The notes beneath the pieces are model-generated. The model was given only the letters and a program-made list of their open reading frames with translations. It was not told where the DNA came from and did not search any database. The position numbers were made by a program, and so were the translations under genes. This document shows, piece by piece, positions 8,237-16,222 of a stretch of 21,522 nt of DNA (the stretch's first letter is position 1; each line of letters starts with the position of its first letter). Origin of the DNA: Gemmatimonadales bacterium UBA7835 (GTDB taxonomy: Bacteria > Gemmatimonadota > Gemmatimonadetes > Longimicrobiales > Gaopeijiaceae); contig DLTN01000024.1 of NCBI GenBank assembly GCA_002500925.1, positions 4,709-26,230 on the forward strand, in the 5' to 3' direction.

Positions 8237-8875
8237 TCAAGCCCTCTTTGCTAGGTATGAAGCTACTTTTCGGAAAGCTGTCCCACGGTGACTCCGGGCA
8301 TCCTTCTCCTCGGGAGTCATCTGCGCGTACGTACGTCCAAGTTCTTCACAAAAGACGTGAGGATCGTAACCGAATCCACCTGACCCAGCAGGGATATCTA
8401 CTATCAATCCTAGGGCTTCACCCCGAAAGAAAAGCGGCTTTGAGTTCTGGTTCCCGACTAACGCTGCCAGACACACATATCGCGCTGTGCGACCTTTGCT
8501 TGGAATACCCCGGAGACTTTCGATCAGGTGCCGGTTGTTCGCATCGTCCAAGGCCTGCCCAGCCAAGTCGAACGAAGCAGATCCACCATCCAGGGCGAAC
8601 CGCCTCGACCGTACACCGGGTTCCCCTGCCAAGGCATCAACAGAGATACCAGAGTCGTCAGCGACCGTAAGCAAGCCTGAGAGACCCGAGAAATAATTTG
8701 CCTTTGAAAGAGCATTTTCTTTAAATGTCTCAAAGCTTTCCAGACCCTCTTCTCTCGAGTGATACTCAATTCCAACGTCCTCAAGGCCGAGGACTTCGCA
8801 ATCAGGAAATGAAGCTAGAATCCTGCGAATCTCCTTCATCTTTCCAAGGTTGCGAGTCGCCACAAGCAGCTCCAC
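8237..8875 (-). CDS. rdgB: XTP/dITP diphosphatase (HAM1/RdgB family)
   Basis: A 212-residue nucleotide-pool cleaning enzyme that hydrolyses non-canonical purine triphosphates (ITP, dITP, XTP) to monophosphates and pyrophosphate in the cytoplasm. Family motifs are clear: VATRNLGKMKEI at the N-terminus, VADDSGISVDALAGEPGVRS with the catalytic aspartate region, GSGGFGYDPHVF, and SHRGTAF near the C-terminus. Length is normal. The start is GTG 8875, supported by GGAGG 6 bases upstream, two bases after the rph stop. The rph-rdgB pairing is a familiar arrangement in many bacteria. Confidence 0.95.
   Translation of the reverse strand: MELLVATRNLGKMKEIRRILASFPDCEVLGLEDVGIEYHSREEGLESFETFKENALSKANYFSGLSGLLTVADDSGISVDALAGEPGVRSRRFALDGGSASFDLAGQALDDANNRHLIESLRGIPSKGRTARYVCLAALVGNQNSKPLFFRGEALGLIVDIPAGSGGFGYDPHVFCEELGRTYAQMTPEEKDARSHRGTAFRKVASYLAKRA
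8242..8247 (-). promoter_or_regulatory. Ribosome binding site fixing the DUF971 start
   Basis: AGAGGG on the minus strand lies 7 bases before ATG 8234 and only one base before the alternative TTG 8240, so it favours the ATG. It lies within the 3' end of rdgB. Confidence 0.6.
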
Positions 8876-8877
8876 AA

Positions 8878-9600
8878 TCAGCCTCCACTCAGCGCCCGTT
8901 CCTGAGCTGCCAGAAGCGTTTCGATACCAGCCATCCCAAGATCGATCATTTGATCAAGCTGCGGCCTCGGAAATGGATCCCCCTCGGCTGTGCCCTGAAT
9001 CTCCACAAGAGCACCACTCTCAGTTCCCACCAAATTCATGTCTACTTGAGCTTTAGAATCCTCCCGGTAATCGAGATCCAGACACGGCAAACCATCCACA
9101 ATACCGACACTCACAGCCGCTACTCGCTCCCTAATCGGCGACCGTTCGACCAGGCCCTCCGAAATCATCCACCTAGTTGCGAGTTCGAGAGCTACGCAGG
9201 CTCCTGTAATCGACGCAGTCCGGGTACCTCCGTCCGCCTGCATGACATCGCAATCAATTGTAATCGTATGCTGCCCCATCACCTCCATATCTACGACGGA
9301 GCGCAGGGAGCGTCCGATCAGTCTCTGGATCTCCTGGGTTCGGCCTTTAGGACCACTGCGCTCCCGCCGACTCCGCGTGTGAGTTGCTCGTGGAAGCATC
9401 GCGTACTCCGCCGTCACCCACCCTGACCCACTCCTCTCACGCCACGGCGGCACTCCCTCGGACACACTCGCAGTGCATAGCACACGAGTGTCGCCGGTAG
9501 AGATCAGACATGATCCTTCGGCGTAAGGGGCCGGTGAGACTTCGATTCGAACCTTCCGTCCCTGGTCCGGCCGGCGTCCGTCGTGGCGATCTGACATCAT
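8878..9600 (-). CDS. rph: Ribonuclease PH
   Basis: A 240-residue phosphorolytic 3'-5' exoribonuclease that trims tRNA 3' ends using phosphate. Diagnostic segments include GSCLISTGDTRVLCTASV, the conserved GWVTAEYAMLPRATHTR block, GRTQEIQRLIGRSLR, and ITIDCDVMQADGGTRTASITG. Length and order match the single-domain bacterial enzyme. Two ATGs stand in tandem at 9600 and 9597; the ribosome site is weak for both, so the start may be one codon later. The gene lies 21 bases after rfaE2 and two bases before rdgB, within the minus-strand series. Confidence 0.95.
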   Translation of the reverse strand: MMSDRHDGRRPDQGRKVRIEVSPAPYAEGSCLISTGDTRVLCTASVSEGVPPWRERSGSGWVTAEYAMLPRATHTRSRRERSGPKGRTQEIQRLIGRSLRSVVDMEVMGQHTITIDCDVMQADGGTRTASITGACVALELATRWMISEGLVERSPIRERVAAVSVGIVDGLPCLDLDYREDSKAQVDMNLVGTESGALVEIQGTAEGDPFPRPQLDQMIDLGMAGIETLLAAQERALSGG

Positions 9601-9621
9601 TATCTCGAATCAGTTGGAGGG

Positions 9622-10104
9622 TTAACCCTGATAACCGCGGATCCGACGAACGAGCCCGGTGGTTGAATAGCCTTTAGCGAATGGAACTACTTCAACACGG
9701 CCACCATTGCTCTGAACGATCTCTCGACCGGCGACATCAGTAATATCATAATCCGAGCCCTTAACGAGAACATCGGGAATCAGTTCTCCAATGAGCTTCG
9801 TCGGAGTAGTCTCATCAAATAAGCACACGTAGTCGACACATTCTAGCGCGGCCACTAAAAACGCCCTATCCGCCTGACCTACGAATGGGCGACCAGTTCC
9901 CTTCTCGAGTCTCCGGACCGAAGCATCGGAATTAACTCCGACTACCAGTAGGTCTCCCATCCCCCTAGCAACAGTGAGGGTTTGGATGTGACCGCGATGT
10001 ACGAGATCAAAAACTCCGTTAGTGAAGACCACAACCTCGGACCTCGGCTTCCCAAGTCGGTCTCTCACGTCGCTCGCAGAGAGGACCTTTCGGTCAAATG
10101 TCAT
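9622..10104 (-). CDS. rfaE2: D-glycero-beta-D-manno-heptose 1-phosphate adenylyltransferase
   Basis: A 160-residue nucleotidyltransferase equal to the C-terminal (HldE2) domain of HldE. It makes ADP-heptose from heptose 1-phosphate and ATP for LPS core or other heptosides. Seen are VVFTNGVFDLVHRGH (the HxGH nucleotide-binding motif), VVGVNSDASVRRLEKG with GRPF, RAFLVAALECVDYVCLFDE, the DVLVKGSDY segment and a C-terminal GYSTTGLVRRI. The kinase domain is not fused and is not in the window. Start ATG 10104 overlaps the stop of the HemC-like gene as ATGA, suggesting coupling. The envelope genes lptE and lpxH in the same window fit an LPS role. Confidence 0.93.
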   Translation of the reverse strand: MTFDRKVLSASDVRDRLGKPRSEVVVFTNGVFDLVHRGHIQTLTVARGMGDLLVVGVNSDASVRRLEKGTGRPFVGQADRAFLVAALECVDYVCLFDETTPTKLIGELIPDVLVKGSDYDITDVAGREIVQSNGGRVEVVPFAKGYSTTGLVRRIRGYQG

Positions 10105-10976
10105 GACTGACCTGCAGGGGTGAGACGCTCATACCCACGCGCCAACAACTCGTCAGCTACCGCAACGCCCAGACCCTCAGGCTCATCCAAAGGTCCAGTC
10201 CTATTCGATCTGACTATCCGATCTCCTGCTACACTGACAGCTCCAGCCCACAAACGAATCCATCGCCCTGAAGGCTGCGCGAGGCAACCGAGTGTATGTG
10301 TCCCGTGATGCGCCATTGCGTCGATCAATGCGAGCTCAGTTCTCAATGCCGTCCGCGTCGGCAGATGATCGAGAGCGGTGGCTTCTGCTATTGGATGGCG
10401 TGCGACCAAAGCCAGAGCTCCCTGACCGGGTTCCGGAAACCAGAATTTAGGGTCTAGCGCCTCCACAGCCTCATCTCGAAGACCAATCTCCTGAGCGTCC
10501 AAAGCACTCAGGATGAGCATTTCCGGTATTTCTACGCCTGCTGCTGCCAAGCTATGCTCCAACACCCTCTCTCGTTCTGTCATATCTCGAAAAAACTCTG
10601 CACCCAGCTCATGCGGCACGAGATCCGGACGATGGGCAGCCAACAGTGCACGGCGACGCGGGCCCGCCACCCCTACAGCCGTGCCTGGAGACAGCTCTGA
10701 GAGAGACTTTACCCGAGCCTCAAGAGACACGAGGACATCTCGCGCCTCCATGCGTGGAAGAACAGCTACGGCAGTGAATTCTCCCCTTACGATGGATGCT
10801 ATCCCATTGAGTCCGACAAGCGCCATGTCGATCTCGTGGGCTCGTAGTGAGGCAAATGGATCTTCTGCGTCGAACTCCCCTACAAAGTCTACATCCATTC
10901 CAACGTCGCGGAGTTGGCGCAGTACGCGCCGCGTAAGCCGGGCAATATCTGGGTGTGTAGCCAACCTAGCCGTCAC
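10101..10976 (-). CDS. Degenerate HemC-like (porphobilinogen deaminase-related) protein
   Basis: A 291-residue protein with the overall plan of hydroxymethylbilane synthase: LATHP near the N-terminus where IGTRGSP is usual, EIDMALVGL, ARDVLVS, a GVAGPRRRALLAAHRPDL block, and FPEPGQGALAL at 180-190. Functional residues are mostly missing. The HSMKDVP segment that carries the catalytic Asp is replaced around 55-60 (Asn57, Gly58). The RGNVDTR segment is not recognisable. The dipyrromethane-attaching cysteine of GGCQVP is Thr226 in HHGTHTLGCLA, with a cysteine five residues later. It is therefore unlikely to be an active deaminase and may bind another ligand or partner. GTG 10976 is the first start after an in-frame TGA and has a GGGAGGGGG site upstream. 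It follows MrpD3 by 51 bases and overlaps rfaE2. Confidence 0.75.
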   Translation of the reverse strand: MTARLATHPDIARLTRRVLRQLRDVGMDVDFVGEFDAEDPFASLRAHEIDMALVGLNGIASIVRGEFTAVAVLPRMEARDVLVSLEARVKSLSELSPGTAVGVAGPRRRALLAAHRPDLVPHELGAEFFRDMTERERVLEHSLAAAGVEIPEMLILSALDAQEIGLRDEAVEALDPKFWFPEPGQGALALVARHPIAEATALDHLPTRTALRTELALIDAMAHHGTHTLGCLAQPSGRWIRLWAGAVSVAGDRIVRSNRTGPLDEPEGLGVAVADELLARGYERLTPAGQS

Positions 10977-11027
10977 TTGGTCACGCCCCCTCCCGGCCAG
11001 CTCGTAGCGTATTTCCGGGTACGGTGA

Positions 11028-12866
11028 TCAGAAGAAGAGATAAAACAGAAGATAGACCGCCAACGACAGCGACACCCAGAAAACCATACTTCCAGACGGC
11101 CAGGATCGAGCCAACGGGCCAACCTGCCCATGAGTTCGGCCAAGGCCTGCCAGAGCAAACCCTAACAAGCCCATCATCCTCGATCGCACAGCATGGTCCG
11201 CACGCCCGACGAGTTCGCCCACAGACTTGACGACCAAAGGACCAAGTTTTCGATACAAGACTTCCGCATCGACGTGAACCGCGCGCTTTTCGTCAGGATA
11301 AACACCAGTCTTCATTAGCGTAATGAACCCAAGCGCACCGAAGCACAGAAGCTGCAACTGTGTCAGCACATGCCGCGTATCGTAGGGATGGTAATCCATC
11401 TCGAATGGAAGGAGCGAGTACAACGCACCGGGAAAGACACCAATCAGAACGCAGAGCACTGCCCCCAGTGTCATGGCGGTGAGCATGTTCTTCGGAGGCT
11501 CCTTCGTACGAATCCCAGAATCGTGTGCGAAGAAAGCGAAGAATGGGATCTTGATCCCTGCATGCTCTAAAACGCCAGCCGAAGCAAACAACATGAATAA
11601 CCAGACGATGTAGTGATGCTCCTCAATCGCTGCGACCATGATCATCGACTTCGTGACGAAAGCGCTGAAGAGTGGAAACGCCGAAATCGCTGCCGCCCCG
11701 ACAATACAGAGCGTAGCAGTTAGAGGCATCGTCTTATACAGACCACCCAGATCAGTGCCCTTTGTTCGGCCCGTCATCGTCATGACTGCGCCCATAGACA
11801 TGAACAGTAGCCCCTTAAAGATCACGTCCGCGAAAGCATGCGCTACAGCGCCGTTCATGGCCAAAGCGCTCCCAATCCCAATTCCGGCAACCATAAACCC
11901 GATCTGGTTGACCATCGAGTAGCCCAAAACTCGGCGAAGATCATTCTCCAGCACGGCGTAGAAGATCGGGAAGAAAGTCATCGCCGTCCCGATCCAGATG
12001 AGCTCGTCCAGGCCACCGAAGCTCCGAGCTAGTGCGTAAACCGCCACCTTCGTAGTAAAGGCGCTGAGAAAGACCGTTCCTGTCGGCGTACTGGCAGGAT
12101 AGGCTTCAGTGATCCAGTTATGCGCCAGCGGGAAGCCCGCCTTGATCCCAAATGCGATCAGAAGCAGCAACGCGGGCAAGCCTGCTGCTGCCAAGCCCCC
12201 GCCTTCATCCCCATGAAGTTCACCAGCCACGTGACCGAACTCGATCGAACCGGTCTGGTGCGCAAGCATCATAGCCCCCGACAACAGGAGCACTCCCGAA
12301 ACTACGTGGATGATCAGGTAGCGAAATCCAGTCTCATAAGACTGATCAGAGTTTCTCGCCCACACGAGAAACGCTGAGGTAATGGCCAGCAGCTCCCAGA
12401 AAACGAAGAGCGTGATAAAGTCACCCGCAAAAACAGCCCCGAGCGCACTCCCAGCATACAGCATCGCCGAAACATGTTGCATTCCCGCGCTGCTATTGCC
12501 GATTACATCTTCCTCTCCCACTTCGTTCGCTACTGATCCATCCGGTATCCCATCGCCTAGGTGCAGGGCATATATAAAGCCCAAAAACGCCGCGATATGA
12601 AACAGGTATCCGAATAGCAGGCTGAGTTTGTCAGCTCGATAGATCTGCAGTTCGTAACCTAGAAGCTCTAGCGTTAGGTAGACATGCTTTACCGACTCAC
12701 CTATTGCAGAGGGAGCGCCGACATCCGCCCCCGCAGTGATGAACAGGTTGACCAGACCTAGAAGTGGAACGGAGAGTAAGATGCTCTTCCGGAGTGCGCC
12801 CTTCGTGAAGGCTACGACCACCGCACCCACGAAGAAGAGAACAAAGGGAGGCACGCTACCGAGCAT
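11028..12866 (-). CDS. Mrp-type antiporter subunit D homologue 3 (long, ND5-like)
   Basis: A 612-residue, about 15-helix proton-translocating subunit of the Proton_antipo_M family. The charged residues expected for a pump are present: Glu in FVFWELLAITSAF, Lys in FGIKAGFPLAHNW, Lys in FTTKVAVYALA, Lys in DVIFKGLLFMSMG and Lys in FSAFVTKSMIM. The last ~90 residues form a hydrophilic, possibly amphipathic stretch with a VLYRK motif and a final membrane helix, reminiscent of the longer ND5/MrpA-type subunits. It could take the role of the missing MrpA N-terminal half. A strong GGAGG site lies 6 bases before ATG 12866, and the gene overlaps the small membrane protein gene by 11 bases. A complex I NuoL is unlikely, because MrpE, F, G and B are adjacent. 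Confidence 0.9.
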   Translation of the reverse strand: MLGSVPPFVLFFVGAVVVAFTKGALRKSILLSVPLLGLVNLFITAGADVGAPSAIGESVKHVYLTLELLGYELQIYRADKLSLLFGYLFHIAAFLGFIYALHLGDGIPDGSVANEVGEEDVIGNSSAGMQHVSAMLYAGSALGAVFAGDFITLFVFWELLAITSAFLVWARNSDQSYETGFRYLIIHVVSGVLLLSGAMMLAHQTGSIEFGHVAGELHGDEGGGLAAAGLPALLLLIAFGIKAGFPLAHNWITEAYPASTPTGTVFLSAFTTKVAVYALARSFGGLDELIWIGTAMTFFPIFYAVLENDLRRVLGYSMVNQIGFMVAGIGIGSALAMNGAVAHAFADVIFKGLLFMSMGAVMTMTGRTKGTDLGGLYKTMPLTATLCIVGAAAISAFPLFSAFVTKSMIMVAAIEEHHYIVWLFMLFASAGVLEHAGIKIPFFAFFAHDSGIRTKEPPKNMLTAMTLGAVLCVLIGVFPGALYSLLPFEMDYHPYDTRHVLTQLQLLCFGALGFITLMKTGVYPDEKRAVHVDAEVLYRKLGPLVVKSVGELVGRADHAVRSRMMGLLGFALAGLGRTHGQVGPLARSWPSGSMVFWVSLSLAVYLLFYLFF

Positions 12867-13260
12867 CGGTCACCTCCGACCCAGCTTCCCCGATTCCGGG
12901 GTGACTCATTCTATCATCAGACCCCTGACTGTGGGTCGATACGTGCCCGGGATCGCCAGATGGATCGTAAGCACCGCCGCCCTCATAATAATCTTCTGAG
13001 CGTATTAGGAGTCTTCGCATAGGGCGTGCGAGGAGCACCAAAAACCAAAACGAAATGAAGCCGTAGACGGGATACACAAAGAAGCCCATGCGCTCTTCCA
13101 GCGGATGCGGATGAAGATTCTCGGTCCCCATCAACACAAACTCTGAGAGGAAAAGCGCAGCGCAGATAACGTAAAACAACATAAAAAGCCGTTTCACTTT
13201 TGCGGGTCTATCCGTCCATCCTACCGGACTCTTTACCTGATGATGCCCGTGTTCGCTCAT
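12856..13260 (-). CDS. Small two-helix membrane protein within the antiporter operon
   Basis: A 134-residue protein I do not recognise by family. After a short His-containing N-terminus (MSEHGHHQ) there are two membrane segments, around residues 24-44 and 56-78. An Arg-rich LARPMRRLLIRSEDYY junction follows, then a hydrophilic, Gly/Ser/Asp-rich tail. The tail probably faces the cytoplasm by the positive-inside rule. ATG 13260 is fixed by AGGAGG 6 bases upstream and overlaps the MrpD2 stop as ATGA; in-frame ATGs further upstream are inside MrpD2. Its place between two D subunits, with coupled translation on both sides, suggests an accessory subunit of the same complex; this is inference. Confidence 0.85.
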   Translation of the reverse strand: MSEHGHHQVKSPVGWTDRPAKVKRLFMLFYVICAALFLSEFVLMGTENLHPHPLEERMGFFVYPVYGFISFWFLVLLARPMRRLLIRSEDYYEGGGAYDPSGDPGHVSTHSQGSDDRMSHPGIGEAGSEVTDAR

Positions 13261-14738
13261 CGAACACCTCCTGAGACAACCATCTGCATGAGTTCGTGGA
13301 ACAGGTCCGGCCATACGAACAATCCGACAGTCGCCGTCGCCGTGATGCACATCGCTATCAGGGACGGAGTTGGCGCCTCATGGACCCCATCCTGCTGGTG
13401 AGCGTCTTTAGGTCGTTCGAAGAAAAAGGCTTTCACCGGAACTTCGAGCAGGTAATAAAGGCCAAGTAACGAGCTGAGCATCAAGACCGCGAGCAGCCCG
13501 AACTGGCTGGCCTCCAGCGTTCCCATACCCAAAAACCACTTCGACCATGCACCTCCAGCGGGTGGAAGTCCGATTATCGACAACGAACCGACAAAGAACG
13601 CGCCGAACGTTATCGGCATCGTCCGTCCTAACCCGTGCATTCGACTGATCTTTTTTTCGTGCGCCGCAACCATGATCGCGCCTGCAGCAAAGAAGAGTGT
13701 GATCTTCCCAAAAGCATGCATGGCTATGTGCATCCCACCGCCGATGATTCCGAGCTCATTGGCAAGCATCGCACCAAGCACGATGTAGGACAGCTGGCTG
13801 ATCGTTGAGTAAGCAAGCCTGGCCTTCAGATTGTCTTTTCTGAACGCGACCAGTGAACCAAGGATTATTGTCACTGCAGCAGCCCAAGCCAACCACGTTG
13901 TTGTAGTCAACGTCTGAAGTAAATCGACACCGAAGACGTAGACGGAAATCTTCAATACGGTGAACACACCCGCCTTAACAACTGCTACAGCATGTAACAA
14001 CGCAGACACCGGGGTCGGTGCCACCATAGCTGCCGGAAGCCACCGATGGAATGGCATGAGCGCGGCCTTCCCTACGCCATAGACGTACAGGACCAAGATC
14101 GCGCTGAGAATGCCAGCGGAAGCGGTTCCCGCCAGAATTCCACCAGCTTGAAAATCAAGGGTCCCCGCTAGCACCCAAGTCCAGATGATCGCAACCAGCT
14201 GAAGGCCGACTGAAGTCGTTAGTAAAATTCCGAGGTAAATCCGGCCGGACTTCTTTGCCTCATCAGACTGATGGTGTGTAACCAGAGGTACGGTGCAGAA
14301 CGTAAGAAATTCGTAGAACACGAAGAGCGTGAAGAGGTTCGCACTGAACGCCACACCCATTGCACCAGCAATTGCAATTGCGAAGAAAAAGAAGAAGCGA
14401 GTCTGATTCTCTTCGTGATGTCCTCGCATGTAGCCGATCGCATACAAAGACGTCACAGGCCAGAGAAAGCCCGCTACGAGTGCGAACACCATCCCAAGAG
14501 GCTCAACTTCAAATGAAAGCCAAACGTTCGGCACGACCTCAAGTATATCTAGGCCCGGGCTCTCACCTGCTCTGACCAGTCGAAGCAGGGCTAGTACATG
14601 CGCAAACGTTAAGGCTCCCGTGAGGAGCGTTGCCGCTTCCCGAGCATTCTCGTTCTTCCGCAGAAGCAAAACTAGGCCTGCTCCAATAACCGGAAGGAGA
14701 ACGGTGAGCAGGACAATCATTCCCGGATCGCTCATCAT
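13257..14738 (-). CDS. Mrp-type antiporter subunit D homologue 2
   Basis: A 493-residue polytopic protein of the Proton_antipo_M family (ND2/ND4/MrpD-like). Pump residues are present: Glu in LFVFYEFLTF, Lys in YGVGKAALMPFHRWLP, Lys in VVKAGVFTVLK, Lys in HAFGKITLFFAAG and Lys in GGAWSKWFLGMG. It should form one ion-conducting half of the antiporter in the inner membrane. The likely start is ATG 14738 in an ATGA overlap with the stop of MrpD1; a second ATG follows immediately. Longer in-frame starts lie inside MrpD1 and are not credible. It is downstream of MrpD1 and upstream of the two-helix protein. Confidence 0.92.
   Translation of the reverse strand: MMSDPGMIVLLTVLLPVIGAGLVLLLRKNENAREAATLLTGALTFAHVLALLRLVRAGESPGLDILEVVPNVWLSFEVEPLGMVFALVAGFLWPVTSLYAIGYMRGHHEENQTRFFFFFAIAIAGAMGVAFSANLFTLFVFYEFLTFCTVPLVTHHQSDEAKKSGRIYLGILLTTSVGLQLVAIIWTWVLAGTLDFQAGGILAGTASAGILSAILVLYVYGVGKAALMPFHRWLPAAMVAPTPVSALLHAVAVVKAGVFTVLKISVYVFGVDLLQTLTTTTWLAWAAAVTIILGSLVAFRKDNLKARLAYSTISQLSYIVLGAMLANELGIIGGGMHIAMHAFGKITLFFAAGAIMVAAHEKKISRMHGLGRTMPITFGAFFVGSLSIIGLPPAGGAWSKWFLGMGTLEASQFGLLAVLMLSSLLGLYYLLEVPVKAFFFERPKDAHQQDGVHEAPTPSLIAMCITATATVGLFVWPDLFHELMQMVVSGGVR
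13267..13272 (-). promoter_or_regulatory. Strong ribosome binding site of the two-helix protein
   Basis: AGGAGG on the minus strand, 6 bases before ATG 13260. It decides the start against in-frame upstream ATGs and shows that this small gene is meant to be translated. Confidence 0.75.
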
Positions 14739-16222
14739 TGCATCATCCCCAGAAGCGACTCGGCCGCCGACATTGCAACGTCCGAAGTGGTTCCGGCATC
14801 TATTCCAAACCAAAAGCTGGCCGCGACCAGAGTCCACGTTGGGATCAGCAAGCTAAGAGGAGCCTCTTCTATCGGATCGTCATTTTCTCGACGTTTGAAA
14901 TAGGCGACCTCAATCACCTTCCAGATGTACACCAGTGCCATTAGCGATCCTACCACAACGACCACTGCAGCCAACCAATTCCCCCCTTTGATCGCAGCCT
15001 GAAGCAAGTACCACTTACTAACAAAACCCACGGTCATAGGAACACCGATCATACTCAGACCACCGCCGACAAACGCCGCCATCGTCCACGGCATCGACTT
15101 ACCCAAACCCTTCATGTCTTCGATCCTGACCGAACCGATCCGATACATGACGCAGCCCATCGCCATGAAAAGTGCCCCCTTCATAAGGGCGTGGTTGAAC
15201 AGATGGATAATTCCTGCTGCCACTCCGATTACGGACCCGAAGCTGATTCCCAGAATCATGTATCCGATTTGGGCCACCGACGAGAACGCCAACAATCTTT
15301 TGACGTTCGACTGATAGATAGCGACTGAAGACATCGCGAGAATGGCGACCAGAGCCAGAGGCATCAGGATCGCATCTAGTCTCATCTGTTCAAACGAAAA
15401 CTCCACACCAAAGACAGAAAAGAAGAATCTTAACAGCAGGTAGATACTCACCTTCGTCGAAGTCGCCGCCATATACCCGGTTACGGCCGACGGGGCATAC
15501 GTGTAGGCATTTGGCAACCACAAATGGAGTGGGAAGAGCGCCAGCTTTAGCGTGACCCCTACTGTGAGGAAAGTGAATGCCACTGCGATAGTCCGATCGC
15601 CGTCACCTGATGCCCAGATAGCCGGTATGCGTTCCGCAAGGTCCGCCATCCCAAGCGTGCCGGTCATAACAAAAAGCAGACCTATGCCTATAACGATGAA
15701 GGTCGCCCCAACCGAGCCCATGATTAGGTACTGGAATGCGGAGGTCAAAGCTCGCCGATCCTGGCCAAGCGCAATCATCGAGTAGGCTGATAGAGACGAA
15801 ATCTCTAGAAAGACGAAGACGTTGAAGACGTCTCCCGTTATCGCGATCCCGAGAAGGCCGCACACGTTCAGGAGGAATGCCGCATAAAAAAGTGCGTGTC
15901 GATCTTCCTCAATCTCGGATGCAACGCTAGTACGAGCGTACAGCACACCTACCGCTGCGATTGCGGAAACTATGAGTGTGACGAAGGCCGCCAGCTGATC
16001 TATGCGGTATTCGATTCCAATCGGCGCAACCCATCCGCCAAGAGAGTAAACAATCATCCCCTCGGTCATTACCCTGCGAAGCAGTTGGACTGCGGCGCCG
16101 AATGCGAACCACGCTCCGGATGTAGCGATGACCCAAGCAGGACCTGATCGATTGATAAGCGCTGCGATTGGCGCAAGCATCATCGGAACAACGACTAGAA
16201 GCGCTGGAAGATTCTGGCTCAC
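14735..16222 (-). CDS. mrpD: Mrp-type Na+/H+ antiporter subunit D (homologue 1)
   Basis: A 495-residue inner-membrane subunit, the best match of the three to canonical MrpD/MnhD by position directly after MrpC and by length. Conserved charged residues include Glu in VFVFLEISSLSAY, Lys in VTLKLALFPLHLWLPNAY, Lys in TSTKVSIYLLLRF, Lys in LFNHALMKGALFMAMG and Lys in VGFVSKWYLL. It should exchange Na+ (or another monovalent cation) for H+ with the partner subunits. The start is GTG 16222 in a GTGA overlap with the mrpC stop; the ribosome site is weak, so translation probably relies on coupling. Confidence 0.94.
   Translation of the reverse strand: MSQNLPALLVVVPMMLAPIAALINRSGPAWVIATSGAWFAFGAAVQLLRRVMTEGMIVYSLGGWVAPIGIEYRIDQLAAFVTLIVSAIAAVGVLYARTSVASEIEEDRHALFYAAFLLNVCGLLGIAITGDVFNVFVFLEISSLSAYSMIALGQDRRALTSAFQYLIMGSVGATFIVIGIGLLFVMTGTLGMADLAERIPAIWASGDGDRTIAVAFTFLTVGVTLKLALFPLHLWLPNAYTYAPSAVTGYMAATSTKVSIYLLLRFFFSVFGVEFSFEQMRLDAILMPLALVAILAMSSVAIYQSNVKRLLAFSSVAQIGYMILGISFGSVIGVAAGIIHLFNHALMKGALFMAMGCVMYRIGSVRIEDMKGLGKSMPWTMAAFVGGGLSMIGVPMTVGFVSKWYLLQAAIKGGNWLAAVVVVVGSLMALVYIWKVIEVAYFKRRENDDPIEEAPLSLLIPTWTLVAASFWFGIDAGTTSDVAMSAAESLLGMMQ

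Noticed and set aside
8725..9426. Open frame of 233 codons on the plus strand
   Set aside because: It lies antisense to rph and rdgB, whose motifs are unmistakable; the translated sequence has no recognisable domain and low-complexity Ser/Pro/His composition.
11028..16222. Part of respiratory complex I (nuoK-L-M-N)
   Set aside because: The D- and C-like subunits are homologous to NuoL/M/N and NuoK, but the neighbours are MrpE, F, G, B and an MbhD/E-like protein, and no hydrophilic nuo subunit or nuoH is present.
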